Made by a program: the position numbers and the translations under genes
Notes under the pieces: generated by a model
What the model was told of the DNA's origin: nothing
Database searches by the model: none
What the model saw: only the letters and a program-made list of their open reading frames with translations
Assembly: GCA_963745915.1 (NCBI GenBank)
Contig: CAVUZA010000002.1
Coordinates: 620,001-684,000 of the forward strand
Direction: 5' to 3'
DNA: 64,000 bases
Source: VRUE01 sp963745915
Lineage (GTDB): Bacteria; Actinomycetota; Thermoleophilia; Solirubrobacterales; 70-9
Part shown: positions 61,769 to 64,000 of the stretch, piece after piece
How the letters are laid out: each line of letters starts with the position of its first letter
Position numbering within the stretch: the first letter of the stretch is position 1

Positions 61769-63462
61769 GCCGGGTTCAGCTGCGCCCGCCAGCTGCGCGA
61801 CGCCGGGCCAGGCGGCAGCGTCAGCATGGAAGCGCGAGCGGCGAGTGCCGACCCGACACCGACGGCGGCGTCGCCAAAGCGGGCGACGCCGATCGGCACC
61901 GGCCCTCCGGCGGCAGGACGTATCCAGAGACCCCCCGGTGGCAGCCACAGGGTGACCTGGGAATCGCCGAGGCGCGGCTGAAAGCGCAGACAGCCACGGA
62001 TCCGCTGCAAGACGCCGCCCGTCTGCGAGACAACGGCGTGCGAGGGCAGACGCCCGGGTGGCCCGGAGGCCGAAGCGAGCTCGACCGGCAGGGCCCGGGC
62101 GAGGAAGAGGTCGGCGGCGTCGCGGGCGAGCGGGGTCGAGGCTTCGATCTGTGCCGTCGTCAGGGCTGGAGCCCCGAAACGCTCCCGCGAGGCCTCGTAC
62201 TGCTCCAGTGGGAATCCCAGGTCCGCGAACAGTCCACCCACCGGTTCACGCGAGTCCTCGAGCAGGGCCCCCCGAACGCCGCCCTCCCCGACCAGGTCGG
62301 CGGCTCCCATCACCGCGCGGTTCACCACCGACCTGGCCCGGGCGCCGTCGGCCGCGTAGGTGAGCTCGCGAACATTGGGCGCCAGGCCGACCGCGCAGAT
62401 CGCGGCGAGGGCCAGAGCCGCCCTCCTCGGTGCCGGCGAAGCGGCGATCTCCCGCGCCAGCAAGAGCAGAAGGAGGATGACGTCGATGTAGAGAAAGCGG
62501 CTTGCGTACGGTGCTCTGGCCACCCCTGAAGCGAGCAGCCAGAGGGAGAGAAGGGCGACCGCGGGCGCGGCGGCGGCAGCACCGGGGCGGTAGTCGCGCG
62601 CCACGAAAAGGCTGAGCAGCACGGCCAGGAGCCCCCCGGCCAGGGCCTGGCCGGGGGCCAGGTCGAAGCCAACCGCGTCGTTGCCCGGCAGGGTGAAGAG
62701 GCCGGCGATCGAACCCAGCGAAGCGGCGAGCGCGTCGAAGGCGAAGGCCGGCCACGCGGCGACGTTGGCGATCGCGAACCCACTGTCGGCTTGACTCCCA
62801 TAGCCGATCCACCAAATCCCGTACAGGCCCAGCGGCAGCGCCGCCACCCAGAGACGGGTGCGAGGGCCGGCGGCGACCCAGATGGCCACCCCGGCACCGA
62901 GGACGAAGGGCAGGGCGACGCCGTCGGAGGCGATGCCGACAGAGAGCAGAGCCGCGGCGGCGATGTCCCAGGCGAGCCGCCGCCGCTCCAACGCCAGCCA
63001 AGCGGCCAGGCCGGTGGCGGTCGCGATCGTGAAGGGCAGCCCGTGGGAACCGATCAGGACGTCGTTGGCGGCACCCAGGAAGAGGACGAGCACAGTTGGC
63101 AGGAGAGCGGCCGAGGCGCCGATCGCGCGTCGCAAGAGGAGGAAGAGGCAACCCGCGGCCGAGAGGTGCACTGCCACCGCCAGCAAGCGCAGCGGCAGGG
63201 CCGCATCGGCACCGAAGAGCTGCAGGGAGGCCTTGGTGAGGCCCACCGGAACAGCGACCAGGTGCCCGTTGTGCGGGTCGAGGAAGGCGGCGGCGTCGAG
63301 ATCGGTGCGCGAGGCGAAGCCGAAGTACCAGTCGTCGACCAGCAGCGTCAAGCCCCTCCCCTCGAGCACGAAGAAGATCGCCGCGATCACCATCGCGATG
63401 ATCAGCGCGGCGATCGCGAGGCGCTCCGCGTCCCAGCTGTCCCGCCTCCATGCGCTCGACAC
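61741..63462 (-). CDS. Polytopic membrane protein, unknown (GT-C-like)
   Basis: 573 residues, about 11 membrane segments; an early loop LLVDDWYFGFASRTDLDAAA has an Asp-Asp pair, and HNGHLVAVPVGLTKASLQLF follows. The last 150 residues are soluble. The layout resembles GT-C family members without a clear assignment. GTG at 63462 is preceded eight bases upstream by TAGACT. It overlaps the convergent GT87-like gene by 28 bases at its 3' end. Confidence 0.65.
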   Translation of the reverse strand: MSSAWRRDSWDAERLAIAALIIAMVIAAIFFVLEGRGLTLLVDDWYFGFASRTDLDAAAFLDPHNGHLVAVPVGLTKASLQLFGADAALPLRLLAVAVHLSAAGCLFLLLRRAIGASAALLPTVLVLFLGAANDVLIGSHGLPFTIATATGLAAWLALERRRLAWDIAAAALLSVGIASDGVALPFVLGAGVAIWVAAGPRTRLWVAALPLGLYGIWWIGYGSQADSGFAIANVAAWPAFAFDALAASLGSIAGLFTLPGNDAVGFDLAPGQALAGGLLAVLLSLFVARDYRPGAAAAAPAVALLSLWLLASGVARAPYASRFLYIDVILLLLLLAREIAASPAPRRAALALAAICAVGLAPNVRELTYAADGARARSVVNRAVMGAADLVGEGGVRGALLEDSREPVGGLFADLGFPLEQYEASRERFGAPALTTAQIEASTPLARDAADLFLARALPVELASASGPPGRLPSHAVVSQTGGVLQRIRGCLRFQPRLGDSQVTLWLPPGGLWIRPAAGGPVPIGVARFGDAAVGVGSALAARASMLTLPPGPASRSWRAQLNPAQPLLLCGA

Positions 63463-63470
63463 GAAGCGCG

Positions 63471-63476
63471 AGTCTA
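63471..63476 (-). promoter_or_regulatory. -10 box (TAGACT)
   Basis: TAGACT on the minus strand, eight bases before the GTG at 63462. Confidence 0.4.
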
Positions 63477-63492
63477 CGCGTGCGAAGAGCGA

Positions 63493-64000
63493 CTATCGCC
63501 AGCGCAGCTGCGGCACCCGCCAGAACGCCTCCCTGATCACCGAGCCGTCGATCTTCGACTCGCCCGCCTGGCGGTCGCGGAAGACGATCGGGACCTCGGT
63601 GACGCGGAAGCCCCGCTGGATCGTGCGGTAGGTGATCTCGACCTGGAAGGCGTAGCCGCGCGACTCGATCGCGTCGAGGTCGAGGGCCTCGAGGACCTCG
63701 CGGCGGAAGCACTTGAAGCCGGCGGTCAGGTCGCGGACCTGCAAGCCCAGCACCAGGCGGGCGTAGGCGCTGCCGCCGCGGCTGATCGCGCGCCTGGTCA
63801 GGCCCCAGTCGGTCACTCCGCCGCCGGGCACGTAGCGCGAGCCGATCACCAGGTCGGCGTCGTCGGCGGCGGCGAGCATCGCCGGCAGGTAGGAGGGGTC
63901 GTGGGAGAAGTCGGAGTCCATCTCCAACACCAGCGCCGCGCCGTTGGCGAGCGCCTCGCGGAAGCCGGCGATGTAGGCGGGGCCGAGGCCCTCCTTGCGC
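63493..64000 (-). CDS. GT2 polyprenol-phosphate mannosyltransferase-like, 5' end beyond window
   Basis: The last 168 residues are visible; the start lies past 64000. It shows KEGLGPAYIAGFREAL, VLEMDSDFSHDPSYLPAML (DxD plus the DPM1 signature), VIGSRYVPGGGVTDWGLTRR, DLTAGFKCFRREVLE and a final FRDRQAGESKIDG. This is the soluble DPM1/Ppm1-type enzyme that makes polyprenol-phosphate-mannose, the donor for GT-C proteins, which agrees with the three or four GT-C-like genes nearby. The gap to the next gene is 30 bases. Confidence 0.9.
   Translation of the reverse strand, partial: RKEGLGPAYIAGFREALANGAALVLEMDSDFSHDPSYLPAMLAAADDADLVIGSRYVPGGGVTDWGLTRRAISRGGSAYARLVLGLQVRDLTAGFKCFRREVLEALDLDAIESRGYAFQVEITYRTIQRGFRVTEVPIVFRDRQAGESKIDGSVIREAFWRVPQLRWR

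Overview
The window is strongly GC-rich and gene-dense on both strands, and most genes abut or overlap by 1-4 bases. Eukaryote-type glycyl-tRNA synthetase, an F420-dependent nitroreductase-like protein, full-length Lhr helicase, PucR-type regulators, HrcA/CIRCE-controlled groESL, and many start codons placed 6-10 bases after a -10 box (leaderless mRNAs) together suggest a high-GC actinobacterium. My best guess is a Thermoleophilia/Solirubrobacterales-like lineage; that placement is inference, since there is no rRNA or tRNA gene here.

Region 1 (1-25 kb) is mostly housekeeping. A minus-strand run tatD-rsmA-ispE-DedA/PAP2 is followed by a secreted phosphoesterase, an FMN alpha-hydroxy-acid oxidase, metG (frameshifted in this sequence), a HExxH protein in a less GC-rich patch, rsmI with a ROK sugar kinase, an LCP cell-wall ligase, an FmdB-type zinc ribbon, glyS, a deazaflavin-dependent oxidoreductase, a ferredoxin, an SDR protein with a secreted glycosidase, an AbiEi/DUF559 protein, and groEL/groES behind a CIRCE operator. 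Region 2 (25-32.6 kb) holds a secreted calcium-binding RTX-repeat protein, a Crp/Fnr regulator and Lhr. Region 3 (32.6-64 kb) is one large exopolysaccharide/cell-surface glycan locus. It has about nine glycosyltransferases, a polyprenyl-phosphate sugar-1-phosphate transferase that starts repeat units, an O-antigen-ligase-like protein, a Wzy-like polymerase, a Wzx-like flippase, the complete rmlADBC dTDP-L-rhamnose pathway, a GDP-mannose 3,5-epimerase homologue, two CDP-paratose 2-epimerase-like enzymes and several polytopic GT-C-like proteins. A vapBC toxin-antitoxin pair sits inside it.

Three things stand out. First, long perfect palindromes lie at gene ends and inside genes. Two copies of a nested element (3712-3828 and 7454-7570) share an internal core but have different, internally perfect outer arms, and they supply the stop codons of neighbouring genes. 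A second family with a 'CCTATATCT' loop has four copies. lhr carries three different palindromes read in frame, all in variable loops of the helicase core. Second, at least four genes (metG, a PucR-like regulator, two glycosyltransferases) are each broken by one extra base, and a secreted glycosidase is broken in a poly-C run; most likely these are assembly errors. Third, about twenty start codons have a -10-like box 6-10 bases upstream and usually no ribosome-binding site, which implies widespread leaderless initiation and settles several otherwise ambiguous starts.

No CRISPR array, prophage, insertion sequence, rRNA or tRNA was seen. No gene-free stretch exceeds about 210 bases.
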